A stretch of DNA of 42,798 nucleotides from an uncultured Actinomycetes bacterium (GCA_903933585.1 CAIZKO010000057.1:1-42798); one strand, 5' to 3'; positions 1 through 8,147 are shown, numbered from the stretch's first letter. Program-made: numbers and translations. Notes: a model not told the origin generated them from the letters alone.

Positions 1-1
1 C

Positions 2-1267
2 AAGATCGCCGATCGTATCGAAGAAAATCTAGAGGCTATCGCCGTTGCCGAAACTTGGGATAACGGAAAGCCAATTCGCGAAACCATGTATGTCGATATC
101 CCACTTGCGGTCGATCACTTCCGTTACTTTGCAGCAGCCATTCGCGCGCAAGAAGGCGCTCTTGGCGAATTGGATAATGACACCGTCGCGTATCACTTCC
201 ACGAGCCACTAGGAGTCGTCGGTCAAATCATTCCTTGGAACTTCCCAATCTTGATGGCGGTTTGGAAAGTTGCCCCTGCGCTTGCTGCAGGTAATGCAAT
301 TGTCTTGAAGCCAGCAGAGCAGACACCAGCATCGATCTTGTTCTTGATGGATATCATCGGGGATCTGCTTCCAGATGGCGTCTTGAACATCGTCAATGGT
401 TTTGGCGTCGAAGCAGGAAAGCCGCTGGCCTCTTCTCCTCGTATTGCCAAGATCGCATTCACTGGTGAAACAACCACCGGTCGTTTGATCATGCAATACG
501 CGTCAGAGAACATCATTCCTGTGACACTAGAACTTGGTGGAAAGTCACCAAATATCTTCTTCGCAGATGTGGCCGCTGAAAACGATGCCTTTTATGACAA
601 GGCGCTGGAAGGCTTCACCATGTTCGCTGTTAACCAGGGCGAAGTCTGCACCTGTCCTTCACGCGGGCTTATCGATACCAAGATTTACGACAAGTTCTTG
701 GGCGACGTCACAGCACGTACCCAGGCCATCAAAATGGGCCATCCACTTGATCTTTCGACGATGATGGGTGCCCAAGCATCTAGTGATCAGTTCGAAAAGA
801 TTCTGTCGTACATCGATATCGGCAAGAAAGAGGGCGCCAAGGTAATTACCGGTGGCACCCCAGCCGAACTCGGTGGGGAATTGTCAGGTGGCTTCTACAT
901 CACACCAACAATCTTCGAAGGTGTCAATAAAATGCGCATCTTCCAAGAAGAGATCTTCGGACCAGTTGTATCCGTCACCAAGTTCGATGGTTTCGACAAT
1001 GCAATGGAGATAGCGAACGACACCCTGTATGGACTCGGTGCTGGCGTATGGACTCGCGAGATGAACACGGCTTACCGTGCCGGTCGCGAAATCAAGGCCG
1101 GTCGCGTCTGGACTAACTGCTATCACGCATATCCCGCTGGTGCAGCGTTCGGTGGTTACAAAGCTTCAGGAATTGGCCGCGAGAATCACAAGATGATGCT
1201 CGATCATTACCAACAGACCAAGAACCTGCTAGTTTCGTACTCACCAAACAAGCTCGGATTCTTCTAA
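2..1267 (+). CDS. NAD(P)+-dependent aldehyde dehydrogenase (acetaldehyde dehydrogenase II / ExaC-like), 5' partial
   Basis: The reading frame is open from base 2, so the N-terminus lies outside the window; 421 residues are visible. It oxidises an aldehyde (probably acetaldehyde or another short-chain aldehyde) to the acid with NAD(P)+. Seen in the sequence: the cofactor-fold stretch IIPWNFP, the catalytic Glu in LELGGKSPN (codon 530-532), and the nucleophilic Cys in GEVCTCPSR (codon 647-649). The GEVC-TCPSR form, with a second Cys two residues on, is typical of the AldB/ExaC/AcoD branch rather than generic betaine-aldehyde enzymes. The methionine codon at 86 is internal, because clear ALDH sequence ([14 protein letters not shown]) precedes it. 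The DUF779 gene 35 bp downstream is a known partner of this branch. The physiological substrate is not determinable from sequence. Confidence 0.93.
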   Translation, partial: KIADRIEENLEAIAVAETWDNGKPIRETMYVDIPLAVDHFRYFAAAIRAQEGALGELDNDTVAYHFHEPLGVVGQIIPWNFPILMAVWKVAPALAAGNAIVLKPAEQTPASILFLMDIIGDLLPDGVLNIVNGFGVEAGKPLASSPRIAKIAFTGETTTGRLIMQYASENIIPVTLELGGKSPNIFFADVAAENDAFYDKALEGFTMFAVNQGEVCTCPSRGLIDTKIYDKFLGDVTARTQAIKMGHPLDLSTMMGAQASSDQFEKILSYIDIGKKEGAKVITGGTPAELGGELSGGFYITPTIFEGVNKMRIFQEEIFGPVVSVTKFDGFDNAMEIANDTLYGLGAGVWTREMNTAYRAGREIKAGRVWTNCYHAYPAGAAFGGYKASGIGRENHKMMLDHYQQTKNLLVSYSPNKLGFF

Positions 1268-1302
1268 GCCGAAGGCTACGGAGATAACTTAAGGGGTAAC
1301 AC

Positions 1303-1707
1303 ATGGAGATCCCGTCGCGAGTGGAGTTCACCGAAGATGCAGCCGCGTTGCTGCGCAAACTTCGTGAGAACCACGGACCACTGATGTTTCATCAATCAGG
1401 CGGTTGTTGCGACGGGTCTTCACCTATGTGTTACTTGGCCGGTGAATTTAAAGTTGGGGGACAAGATGTCCTCTTGCAATCGCTGATCGTTGAAGGAATC
1501 GCAGAGCCGATTGATTTTTGGATGTCGGCTTCGCAATTTGAATATTGGAAACATACGCATCTGACTGTTGATGTAGTTGTTGGTCGTGGTGGTGGCTTCA
1601 GTTTGGAGACCCCCGAAGGTAAGCGATTTCTAATTAGGTCGCGTTTATTTAGCGATGGCGAATGGGCGATCCTGGAGAACGCTCCGGTGGCCACAGGGGC
1701 GAATTAA
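1303..1707 (+). CDS. DUF779 family protein, aldehyde dehydrogenase partner
   Basis: A 134-residue soluble protein with the DUF779 signature: a Cys pair in QSGGCCDGSSPMC near residues 32-43, followed by a GxFxLETPEGxRFLxRSR stretch. The function is not established; the family recurrently sits beside ExaC/AcoD-type aldehyde dehydrogenases, as here. A purine-rich AAGGGG a few bases before the ATG serves as ribosome binding site. The gene is separated from the dehydrogenase by 35 bp with no terminator, so the two are probably co-transcribed. The clustered Cys residues could bind metal or take part in redox chemistry, but that is inference. Confidence 0.85.
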   Translation: MEIPSRVEFTEDAAALLRKLRENHGPLMFHQSGGCCDGSSPMCYLAGEFKVGGQDVLLQSLIVEGIAEPIDFWMSASQFEYWKHTHLTVDVVVGRGGGFSLETPEGKRFLIRSRLFSDGEWAILENAPVATGAN

Positions 1708-1732
1708 CCCCTTTTAGATAGTTTGTCTTAAT

Positions 1733-1753
1733 TGACCCCCCTTTATCGGGTCA
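1733..1753 (+). other. Weak hairpin after the DUF779 gene
   Basis: Six-base arms TGACCC (1733-1738) and GGGTCA (1748-1753) enclose a 9-base loop in the 276-bp gap between the DUF779 gene and nrdR. No T-tract follows, so it is at best a weak or factor-assisted terminator. Apart from this, the gap holds the NrdR-box region (1830-1876) and an ordinary leader. Confidence 0.3.
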
Positions 1754-1829
1754 GGGTGAACAAATCTGTGAATTTCCTGCGACACGCCGATAGCCACCAG
1801 GCAAACCCTAAAGTGCGGGTGTACGGTTG

Positions 1830-1845
1830 GCACAACATCTAGGGG
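1830..1845 (+). promoter_or_regulatory. Candidate NrdR box 1
   Basis: The 16-mer GCACAACATCTAGGGG matches the published NrdR-box core CwAtATaTwG at 8 of 10 positions (C1833, A1834, A1835, A1837, T1838, T1840, A1841, G1842). It lies 139 bases upstream of nrdR and begins exactly 31 bp before a second match. NrdR normally binds two such boxes about three helical turns apart to repress ribonucleotide reductase genes. This points to autoregulation of the nrdR-nrdJ operon. Confidence 0.6.
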
Positions 1846-1857
1846 TCAACCGCGATT

Positions 1858-1863
1858 TATGTT
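1858..1863 (+). promoter_or_regulatory. Candidate -10 element of the nrdRJ promoter
   Basis: TATGTT fits the TANNNT pattern and sits between and slightly overlapping the two NrdR-box-like sites, so bound NrdR would block RNA polymerase. No clear -35 hexamer is visible at the right distance. The implied 5' leader is about 115 nt and ends in a good ribosome binding site before nrdR. Confidence 0.4.
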
Positions 1864-1876
1864 CCATAAGTTGTGG
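1861..1876 (+). promoter_or_regulatory. Candidate NrdR box 2
   Basis: GTTCCATAAGTTGTGG matches the NrdR-box core at 7 of 10 positions plus the following T-G (C1864, A1866, T1867, A1868, T1871, T1872, G1873). Start-to-start distance from box 1 is 31 bp, the tandem spacing expected for cooperative NrdR binding on one helix face. It is weaker than box 1 taken alone; the pair is what makes it convincing. Confidence 0.55.
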
Positions 1877-1983
1877 TTTTCCACTAATGTCAGCGGCTCA
1901 CGGTAATTTCAAGGCTCTCTTCCCAAAGGGCCCCAAAAACCCGTTATCAGCACAATTTAAGAGATTACTAAGGAGCCATTCAC

Positions 1984-2529
1984 ATGATCTGCCCATTCTG
2001 CCGCCACGATGACTCTAGAGTCGTCGATTCGCGTCCTGCAGAAGAAGGCACGCTCATTCGCCGTCGTCGCGAATGCACCTCATGTGGCCGCCGCTTCACT
2101 ACCTCTGAAACCTCCGTATTGCTGATCATCAAGCGCTCTGGGGCCACAGAACCCTTTAGCCGCGAGAAGGTCATCAACGGAGTTCGTAAAGCCTGTCAGG
2201 GCCGTCCGATCAATGACGATGACTTCGCACTGCTGGCCCAACGCGTTGAAGAAGCTCTGCGCGCCGATGGTCAAGCCGAAGTCGAAGCACAAGAAGTTGG
2301 GTTGGCAATTCTGGCCCCACTGCGCGAGCTCGATGAAGTCGCTTATCTGCGTTATGCATCGGTCTACCGGAACTTCACCTCACTCGAAGATTTCGAAGGA
2401 GAAATTGCACTCCTTCGTGCTGCCCCCTCAAGCAGCGAAATTATGAACGGCACCACCACTCAACTTCCCACTACAGCCACCCCGGCTGGCACCACCAACG
2501 ACGCATCACTTCAATCAGCATCTAAATAA
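1984..2529 (+). CDS. nrdR: Transcriptional repressor NrdR
   Basis: ATP/dATP-sensing repressor of ribonucleotide reductase genes. The 181-residue product has the N-terminal zinc ribbon (C3, C6, C31, C34 in CPFC and CTSC) with the basic RRRREC stretch, followed by an ATP-cone domain (about residues 47-137) that begins [15 protein letters not shown]. The usual family length is near 150; the last 35 or so residues here form a Ser/Thr/Pro/Ala-rich tail with no domain features. The start is fixed by AAGGAG about 9 bases upstream and by the family N-terminus MxCPFC. The nrdJ gene follows after 12 bp, so the regulator and its target enzyme form an operon behind the two NrdR-box-like sites. Confidence 0.97.
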   Translation: MICPFCRHDDSRVVDSRPAEEGTLIRRRRECTSCGRRFTTSETSVLLIIKRSGATEPFSREKVINGVRKACQGRPINDDDFALLAQRVEEALRADGQAEVEAQEVGLAILAPLRELDEVAYLRYASVYRNFTSLEDFEGEIALLRAAPSSSEIMNGTTTQLPTTATPAGTTNDASLQSASK

Positions 2530-2541
2530 GGAGCACCACGT

Positions 2542-5394
2542 ATGTCTATCGTCGACCGCCCATCCAAAGGCACAGCAACATCTGCAAAATCTTTGGGTAA
2601 GGGTTTAACCATCGAACGCATCTATACCAGCGAAGGCGTTCATCCCTACGACGAAGTTACGTGGCAACACCGTGATGTCGTGCAGACCAACTGGAAATCC
2701 GGAGAAGTCATCTTCGAGCAAAAGGGCGTCGAATACCCTGATTTCTGGTCAGTCAATGCATCGACCATCGTTACAACCAAATATTTCCGCGGTGCCGTGG
2801 GGTACGACAACCGTGAATGGTCTCTCAAGCAGGTAATTGATCGCGTCGTTCTTACCTACACAAAGGCCGGCAAGGAATTCGGATACTTCGCAACTGATGC
2901 TGATGCGCAGGTCTTCGAACACGAACTCACTTGGATGCTCTTGCACCAAGTCTTCTCATTTAACTCACCAGTCTGGTTCAACGTTGGAACCAACGCACCA
3001 CAGCAAGTAAGCGCCTGCTTTATCTTGTCTGTCGATGACACCATGGATTCGATCCTCAATTGGTATCGCGAAGAGGGAATGATCTTCAAGGGCGGCTCAG
3101 GAGCTGGACTTAACCTGTCTCGCATCCGTTCATCTAAAGAATTGCTCAAGTCAGGTGGAACCGCCTCTGGCCCAGTCTCATTTATGCGCGGTGCCGATGC
3201 ATCAGCCGGAACCATCAAGTCAGGTGGCGCAACCCGTCGCGCTGCGAAGATGGTTGTCCTTGATGTTGATCATCCAGATATCGAAGAGTTCATCGAGACC
3301 AAGGTCCGTGAAGAAGACAAGATCCGCGCCTTGCGCGATGCTGGCTTCGATATGGATCTGGGCGGACGCGACATCATCTCTGTGCAATACCAGAACGCAA
3401 ATAACTCAGTGCGGGTATCTGACAAGTTCATGCGCGCTTACGAGAACAACGAAGATTTCGGTCTAGTTGGTCGCGCCTCTGGCGAAGTTATCGAAACCGT
3501 CGAAGCACGCCGCTTGTTCCGCCTGATGGCGGAGGCAGCATGGGCTTGCGCCGATCCTGGAATTCAATATGACGACACCATCAATGATTGGCACACCAAC
3601 CCAGAGACCGGACGCATCAATGCATCTAACCCTTGCTCTGAGTACATGTCACTCGATAACTCTTCATGCAACCTTGCATCACTCAACCTGCTCAAGTTCT
3701 TGCAGAGCAATGGTTCATTCGATACCAAGAGCTTTGTAAAGGCGACCGAGCTCATCATCACCGCGATGGATATCTCGATCTGCTTCGCAGATTTCCCAAC
3801 CGAGCCAATCGGAGTCACCACACGTGACTACCGTCAGCTAGGAATCGGCTTTGCTAACCTCGGTGCGCTCTTGATGGCATCCGGATTGGCTTACGATTCA
3901 GATGGCGGACGCCAACTCGCTGGTGCGATCACATCGCTCATGACCGGTACTTCCTACCGTCGCTCCGCAGAACTCGCCGGGATCGTTGGACCATATGCTG
4001 GCTTCGCCCGCAACGCGCAGGCACATACCCGCGTCATGCAGAAGCACACCAACGCATCTTCCAGCGCACGCTCTGTTACAACCCTGGATGCCGATGTATG
4101 GCAGGTTGCTAACCAAGAGTGGGCCAAGAACCTAGAGATCGGTGCCAAGAATGGCTGGCGCAATGCGCAGGCTTCAGTACTTGCACCAACTGGAACCATC
4201 GGTTTGATGATGGATTGCGACACCACTGGTATCGAGCCGGATCTTGCGCTCGTTAAGTTCAAGAAGCTAGTCGGCGGCGGTTCAATGCAGATCGTCAACC
4301 AGACCATTCCAATGGCTCTGCGCAAGCTCGGTTACACCGAAGAGACCGTCGAAGCGATCGTTGAATTCATCGCAGCACACGGCAATGTCATTGACGCTCC
4401 TGGCCTCAAGCCAGAGCATTACGACATCTTCGATTGCGCCATGGGGCTTCGCTCAATCAGTGCCATGGGCCACGTGCACATGATGGCTGCTTGCCAACCA
4501 TTCCTGTCAGGTGCGATCTCCAAGACCGTCAACCTGCCTTCTGATGCCACCGTTGAAGAGATCGAAGAGGTCTACTACGAAGGCTGGAAGCTTGGCTTGA
4601 AGGCGCTCGCTGTTTACCGCGACAACTGCAAAGTGGGACAACCACTTTCCACCGGTAAGGGCGACAACAAGGGCGAAGACGCTAACAAGTCTGCATCAGT
4701 TGCCGGTCCTGCGACCGCGACCCGCAAGCGTCTGCCTAAGTCACGTCCATCTATGACAACATCATTCGCAGTCGGTGGCGCCGAAGGTTATATGACCGCT
4801 GGTGCCTACGCCGATGGCGCACTCGGCGAGGTCTTCTTGAAGCTAGGCAAGCAGGGTTCAACTCTGGCCGGTGTGATGGATGCCTTCTCGATCGCAGTAT
4901 CGATCGGTCTGCAATATGGCGTACCACTAGAAACATTCGTTGAGAAGTTCACCAACCTGCGCTTTGAGCCAGCTGGTATGACAGATGATGCAGATATTCG
5001 AATCGCACAATCGATGATGGATTACATCTTCCGTCGCTTGGCGCTCGATTACCTACCATTCGATACGCGCTCGGCACTGGGCTTGTACACCGCATCAGAG
5101 CGCGCTCGCGCTTTGGAGTCCGGTGAATACACCCAGGATGAGTCTGCAGCCCCAAAAGCAACAGCTGCTCCTGTGGCAGCGGCTGCGGTTGCAAGTAAGC
5201 CTGCATCAGTAACGATTGAGGCTAAGCCTGCGGTCGATAACTTGGCTGGAGTCGGTTCATCGATGGAACTCTTCGAAAAGATGAGCGGTCAATCATCAGA
5301 TGCACCCCTCTGCATGACCTGCGGAACCAAGATGCGTATGGCTGGTTCATGCTTCGTCTGCGAAGGTTGCGGCAATACATCGGGTTGTTCTTGA
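2542..5394 (+). CDS. nrdJ: Adenosylcobalamin-dependent (class II) ribonucleoside-diphosphate reductase
   Basis: Converts ribonucleotides to deoxyribonucleotides using a cobalamin-generated thiyl radical and needs no oxygen. The 950-residue protein carries the active-site motif NPCSE (363-367), where C365 would be the thiyl cysteine. C376 lies 11 residues later and C159 is in SACF; these fit the reductive disulfide pair. The C-terminus after a Pro/Ala-rich linker (about 870-905) is a Cys-rich zinc-ribbon-like tail (from C924, with CMTC, CFVCEGC) typical of the long NrdJ form. An AAGGAG ribosome binding site precedes the ATG, 12 bp after nrdR. A strong terminator follows at 5417-5448. Need for B12 implies uptake or synthesis elsewhere in the genome. 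Confidence 0.97.
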   Translation: MSIVDRPSKGTATSAKSLGKGLTIERIYTSEGVHPYDEVTWQHRDVVQTNWKSGEVIFEQKGVEYPDFWSVNASTIVTTKYFRGAVGYDNREWSLKQVIDRVVLTYTKAGKEFGYFATDADAQVFEHELTWMLLHQVFSFNSPVWFNVGTNAPQQVSACFILSVDDTMDSILNWYREEGMIFKGGSGAGLNLSRIRSSKELLKSGGTASGPVSFMRGADASAGTIKSGGATRRAAKMVVLDVDHPDIEEFIETKVREEDKIRALRDAGFDMDLGGRDIISVQYQNANNSVRVSDKFMRAYENNEDFGLVGRASGEVIETVEARRLFRLMAEAAWACADPGIQYDDTINDWHTNPETGRINASNPCSEYMSLDNSSCNLASLNLLKFLQSNGSFDTKSFVKATELIITAMDISICFADFPTEPIGVTTRDYRQLGIGFANLGALLMASGLAYDSDGGRQLAGAITSLMTGTSYRRSAELAGIVGPYAGFARNAQAHTRVMQKHTNASSSARSVTTLDADVWQVANQEWAKNLEIGAKNGWRNAQASVLAPTGTIGLMMDCDTTGIEPDLALVKFKKLVGGGSMQIVNQTIPMALRKLGYTEETVEAIVEFIAAHGNVIDAPGLKPEHYDIFDCAMGLRSISAMGHVHMMAACQPFLSGAISKTVNLPSDATVEEIEEVYYEGWKLGLKALAVYRDNCKVGQPLSTGKGDNKGEDANKSASVAGPATATRKRLPKSRPSMTTSFAVGGAEGYMTAGAYADGALGEVFLKLGKQGSTLAGVMDAFSIAVSIGLQYGVPLETFVEKFTNLRFEPAGMTDDADIRIAQSMMDYIFRRLALDYLPFDTRSALGLYTASERARALESGEYTQDESAAPKATAAPVAAAAVASKPASVTIEAKPAVDNLAGVGSSMELFEKMSGQSSDAPLCMTCGTKMRMAGSCFVCEGCGNTSGCS

Positions 5395-5416
5395 TCCGTC
5401 GCTAACAAATAGTTAA

Positions 5417-5448
5417 AAAAGGCTCGCCGTTATCGCGGCGAGCCTTTT
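5417..5448 (+). terminator. Rho-independent terminator of nrdRJ
   Basis: A 13-bp perfect stem (5417-5429 with 5436-5448, core GGCTCGCCG/CGGCGAGCC) closes a 6-base loop TTATCG and ends in TTTT. The A-run on the 5' side makes it work in both directions. It also forms the left end of a repeated element seen again at 9689. Confidence 0.93.
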
Positions 5449-5502
5449 GAATTTCCCACCCTTCTTCTCTCCTGGCTGGATGTAACCAGCGCAGTGGAAG
5501 TG
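5421..5502 (+). repeat. Terminator-containing repeat, copy A
   Basis: An 82-bp element made of the nrdJ terminator hairpin plus about 55 bp of downstream sequence with a pyrimidine run and a second hairpin (GCTGG/CCAGC around ATGTAA). It recurs at 9689-9767 with four substitutions and two indels. The match continues well past the terminator, so it is more than two similar stems. The sequence is not protein coding. From 5503 to 5624 nothing recognisable was found. Confidence 0.75.
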
Positions 5503-5624
5503 TTTGATGAGAAAACCCCTCATGAGTCCCGCTTTTTTATTTGTAAGAGATGTCACGCGGATCAAATTCAGGCGTATTTTAGAAGCAATTTCTACCTCGC
5601 GCGTTAGAAGAGTGGTAGCACCAG

Positions 5625-5663
5625 TCAATCTAGATATTTTGCCCATTCGGGGGCCTAGATTGA
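5625..5663 (+). promoter_or_regulatory. Nested inverted repeat upstream of the collagen operon
   Basis: Nine-base arms TCAATCTAG (5625-5633) and CTAGATTGA (5655-5663) enclose an inner stem GCCC/GGGC (5641-5644 with 5651-5654) around ATTCGG. No T-run follows, so it is not a terminator. It ends 31 bp before the start of the membrane-protein gene, which suits an operator or a 5'-leader RNA structure. No promoter could be assigned with confidence in 5503-5624. Confidence 0.45.
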
Positions 5664-5694
5664 AAGTAGCGGTGACAACCAAGGGAGATTGCAA

Positions 5695-6135
5695 ATGTCA
5701 ACCACGAGGAAATTGCAAAGATTAGATTACATAACGGCGTTGCTCGGGGCGATGATCTTGGTTGTTTTTTGGCTGGTCGTAGCTACATTCCCGAGTTTCT
5801 TCTTCTTCAATCCGCTGGGGGCGTCAAATGTCCTGCGCCGATTTGAGTTAGTAATTTCAACTGTGGGATGGTTCGGAATATCAACGTTGGTCCCATTGCT
5901 TCTCTTTTTGATTGCTTCAGGCAAAAGTAAGATGAGGATTTACCTTCCATACGCCGCACTTGTATACCCAATCAGTTTGATTGTTTCTCAAATAACGGTT
6001 TATGTTCAAACTGGTTCCACCTACACTGCGTATTTAAAGAATTTTCCAATCTTTATTTTTACCGATTTACTTCTGCCCGTATTGGTGATGTTTATTTGGC
6101 ATGATCTGAAGGAACGACCAACCGTCGGAGTGTAG
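5695..6135 (+). CDS. Small four-helix membrane protein of unknown function
   Basis: I do not recognise this 146-residue protein. Hydropathy by eye gives four membrane spans, about residues 13-36, 49-69, 80-99 and 111-131, with short loops and positive charge at the N-terminus and after span 2 (GKSKMR). The ATG at 5695 is preferred over an in-frame TTG at 5689 because the ribosome binding site AAGGGAG (5681-5687) is correctly spaced only for the ATG. The collagen-like gene starts 5 bp after its stop, so the two are almost certainly one operon. A role in display or anchoring of that secreted protein is possible but is only context. The gene is richer in A+T than the housekeeping neighbours. Confidence 0.75.
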   Translation: MSTTRKLQRLDYITALLGAMILVVFWLVVATFPSFFFFNPLGASNVLRRFELVISTVGWFGISTLVPLLLFLIASGKSKMRIYLPYAALVYPISLIVSQITVYVQTGSTYTAYLKNFPIFIFTDLLLPVLVMFIWHDLKERPTVGV

Positions 6136-6140
6136 TCATC

Positions 6141-8045
6141 ATGTTCCCAATTCGAAGTAGGACCAGAGGATTTGGTTTTATAGGTATTGTTTTCTTTTTT
6201 TTGGTTTCTCTAACCATCTTCCAGTCTCTCTCATCATCCGGAGCTTCAGCGCTCATGTTGCACTCATATAAATCTACTGGAGCAACTAGGACGATAGTGA
6301 TCCCAAAGAAAGGCGATTCATCTACGAAGGTGATTGGCCCACTTGGTGTTGGCGTCACAATCAATTCAACGGGGGCAACTGGAACAACAGGTGCTCCAGG
6401 AGCGGCGGGATCAACTGGAACAACGGGGGCAACTGGAACAACAGGTGCTCCAGGAGCAGCAGGATCAACGGGTTCAACGGGAGTTAGCGGAGCCAATGGA
6501 ATTCAAGGCGATACTGGAATCCAAGGGATTCAAGGTTTTGTTGGACCGCAAGGGCCAACGGGATTAATAGGTGCCACAGGTTCAACGGGTGCCACAGGCG
6601 CAACGGGATCAACGGGTTCAACTGGAGATACGGGTTCTGCCGGAAAAACAGGTGCAACCGGAAGTGCTGGTGCAAAGGGTGATACGGGATCAACTGGCGC
6701 ACCCGGAGCGGTTGGCGGACAAGGTGACTCAGGTTTAGCAGGTGCAACGGGCGCACAAGGTGCAACTGGAGCAGCTGGCGCACAAGGAAGTACAGGTTCA
6801 ACTGGAAGTGCAGGTGCATCCGGAACAAAGGGTGATACAGGTTCAACTGGAAGTGCAGGCGCATCCGGAACAAAAGGCGACACAGGTTCAACCGGAACTG
6901 CGGGTTCAGCAGGTGCGACAGGTCTAGCCGGCGCAACAGGTGCGGCCGGAATTAAAGGAGATGTCGGTGCAATCGGACCGCAAGGCCCACTTGGCAATCA
7001 AGGTGCAACAGGTGCGCAAGGTGAAGCAGGTACCGTCGGTGCATCCGGAACAAAAGGTGACACAGGTTCTGCAGGAGCAACCGGAACAAAGGGTGATGCA
7101 GGAACAGCAGGATCAACAGGTGCAGCCGGCGTTAACGGTGCTAAAGGTGATGTTGGTGCAATCGGACCGCAAGGTCCACTTGGCAATCAAGGCGCTACTG
7201 GCGCAACCGGAAGTGCTGGTGCAAAGGGTGACACTGGTGCTCAAGGCAGTGCTGGTTCAACCGGAAGTGCAGGCGCATCCGGAACAAAAGGAGATACAGG
7301 TTTAACTGGAGCACAGGGTTCACAAGGCGACGCAGGAACAGCCGGCGCTACCGGAATAAAAGGTGACACAGGTTCAACGGGATCAGCAGGTGCAGCCGGC
7401 GTTAACGGTGCCAAGGGAGATGTTGGTGCCATCGGACCACAAGGTCCACTTGGCAATCAAGGCGCAACAGGTGCGCAAGGTAGTACAGGTTCAACTGGAA
7501 GTGCAGGAGCAACTGGAACAAAGGGTGATGCAGGAACAGCAGGAGCAACAGGTGCGCAAGGTAGTACAGGTTCAACTGGAAGTGCAGGAGCAACTGGAAC
7601 AAAGGGTGATGCAGGAACAGCAGGAGCAACAGGTGCAGCCGGCGTTAATGGTGCTAAGGGAGATATCGGTGCAATCGGACCGCAAGGTCCACTTGGCAAT
7701 CAAGGCGCTATTGGCGCAGCCGGAAGTGTTGGTGCAAAAGGCGACGCTGGTGCAACAGGAGCTGCTGGTGCAAAAGGTGACACTGGTTCAACTGGGGTTA
7801 AAGGAGATACTGGTGCCATCGGACCGCAAGGTTCTCAAGGTATTCAGGGTATTCAAGGACCCGTTGGCCCTCAAGGTCCGACAGGAGCCACCGGCGCTGC
7901 AGGTGCTCCCGCAAGTTCAGTGACTCAGATCATTTGCGTACAAATCAAAGGCAAAGATGCAAACAACCAAATGCATTGGGGGACGTGTGCGAGCTCAGGC
8001 ATTAATAGCAATGACGGTGTTGAATACACGATATTGATTCATTAA
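6141..8045 (+). CDS. Secreted collagen-like (Gly-X-Y repeat) protein
   Basis: A 634-residue protein with three parts. Residues 1-38 form a signal peptide or N-terminal anchor (basic MFPIRSRTRG, hydrophobic core FIGIVFFFLVSLTIF, then SGASA). Residues about 39-77 are a non-repetitive linker. Residues 78 to about 590 are some 171 uninterrupted Gly-X-Y triplets, rich in GAT, GST, GDT, GAQ and GPQ. A 43-residue C-terminal cap has two Cys (ICVQ and GTCA) and could act as a trimerisation domain. Such repeats normally fold as a collagen triple helix; bacterial ones use Thr, Gln and charged residues instead of hydroxyproline. A module containing GAIGPQGPLGNQGA recurs four times and a shortened form a fifth. 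It probably forms a cell-surface filament or adhesin; partner and role are unknown. Confidence 0.9.
   Translation: MFPIRSRTRGFGFIGIVFFFLVSLTIFQSLSSSGASALMLHSYKSTGATRTIVIPKKGDSSTKVIGPLGVGVTINSTGATGTTGAPGAAGSTGTTGATGTTGAPGAAGSTGSTGVSGANGIQGDTGIQGIQGFVGPQGPTGLIGATGSTGATGATGSTGSTGDTGSAGKTGATGSAGAKGDTGSTGAPGAVGGQGDSGLAGATGAQGATGAAGAQGSTGSTGSAGASGTKGDTGSTGSAGASGTKGDTGSTGTAGSAGATGLAGATGAAGIKGDVGAIGPQGPLGNQGATGAQGEAGTVGASGTKGDTGSAGATGTKGDAGTAGSTGAAGVNGAKGDVGAIGPQGPLGNQGATGATGSAGAKGDTGAQGSAGSTGSAGASGTKGDTGLTGAQGSQGDAGTAGATGIKGDTGSTGSAGAAGVNGAKGDVGAIGPQGPLGNQGATGAQGSTGSTGSAGATGTKGDAGTAGATGAQGSTGSTGSAGATGTKGDAGTAGATGAAGVNGAKGDIGAIGPQGPLGNQGAIGAAGSVGAKGDAGATGAAGAKGDTGSTGVKGDTGAIGPQGSQGIQGIQGPVGPQGPTGATGAAGAPASSVTQIICVQIKGKDANNQMHWGTCASSGINSNDGVEYTILIH
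6371..6478 (+). repeat. Imperfect 54-bp tandem duplication in the collagen gene
   Basis: Two adjacent 54-bp units (6371-6424 and 6425-6478) begin with the same GGGGGCAACTGGAACAACAG and encode Gly-X-Y triplets; a few substitutions distinguish them. The unit is a multiple of 9 bp, so repeat-number change keeps both reading frame and triplet register. Confidence 0.8.
6372..7913 (+). repeat. Gly-X-Y triplet repeat tract
   Basis: About 171 consecutive 9-bp codon triplets starting with GGN. Copies of the ATCGGACCGCAAGG module start near 6971, 7160, 7430, 7673 and 7817, at intervals of 189, 270, 243 and 144 bp, all multiples of 9. This is what repeated in-register unequal exchange would leave. The antisense strand is open over long stretches only because of this composition. 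Confidence 0.92.
7470..7631 (+). repeat. Perfect 81-bp tandem duplication in the collagen gene
   Basis: 7470-7550 and 7551-7631 are identical over 81 bp (nine Gly-X-Y triplets each). The older modules nearby have silent differences, so a perfect match marks a recent expansion, or gene conversion. It is also a place where an assembler could collapse or expand copies. Confidence 0.9.
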
Positions 8046-8076
8046 CGAACTTGGTCCCGATGGAATCCAATATGGC

Positions 8077-8129
8077 GCGTTACGAATGGGGTTCGCCGTG
8101 ATCGCGGCGGACCTTTCGTATTTGTACCC
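8077..8129 (+). repeat. Terminator-containing repeat, degenerate copy C
   Basis: The segment from GCGTTACG through the hairpin to the T-rich tail resembles 9677-9727 base for base at most positions, including the GTTACG and ATGGGG upstream of the stem. It lacks the downstream hairpin part seen in copies A and B. Confidence 0.5.
8090..8116 (+). terminator. Terminator of the collagen operon
   Basis: Stem GGTTCGCCG (8090-8098) pairs with CGGCGGACC (8105-8113) with one T-G wobble around TGATCG, followed by TTT. It lies 45 bp after the collagen stop codon and has the same design as the nrdJ terminator. Confidence 0.75.
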
Positions 8130-8147
8130 ATTGGGACAACAAAGCAA

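Noticed and set aside
1708-1983. Cobalamin riboswitch upstream of the B12-dependent reductase
   Set aside because: The region has a GCCACCAGGCA-like stretch, but no B12 box or the expected multi-helix core could be found; the two NrdR-box-like sites explain regulation better.
6372-7913. Long antisense and alternate-frame open frames in the collagen region, and a CRISPR-like repeat pattern
   Set aside because: All follow from the 9-bp Gly-X-Y periodicity. Their products are Leu/Gln- or Pro/Val-rich low-complexity translations, and there are no spacers of constant length.
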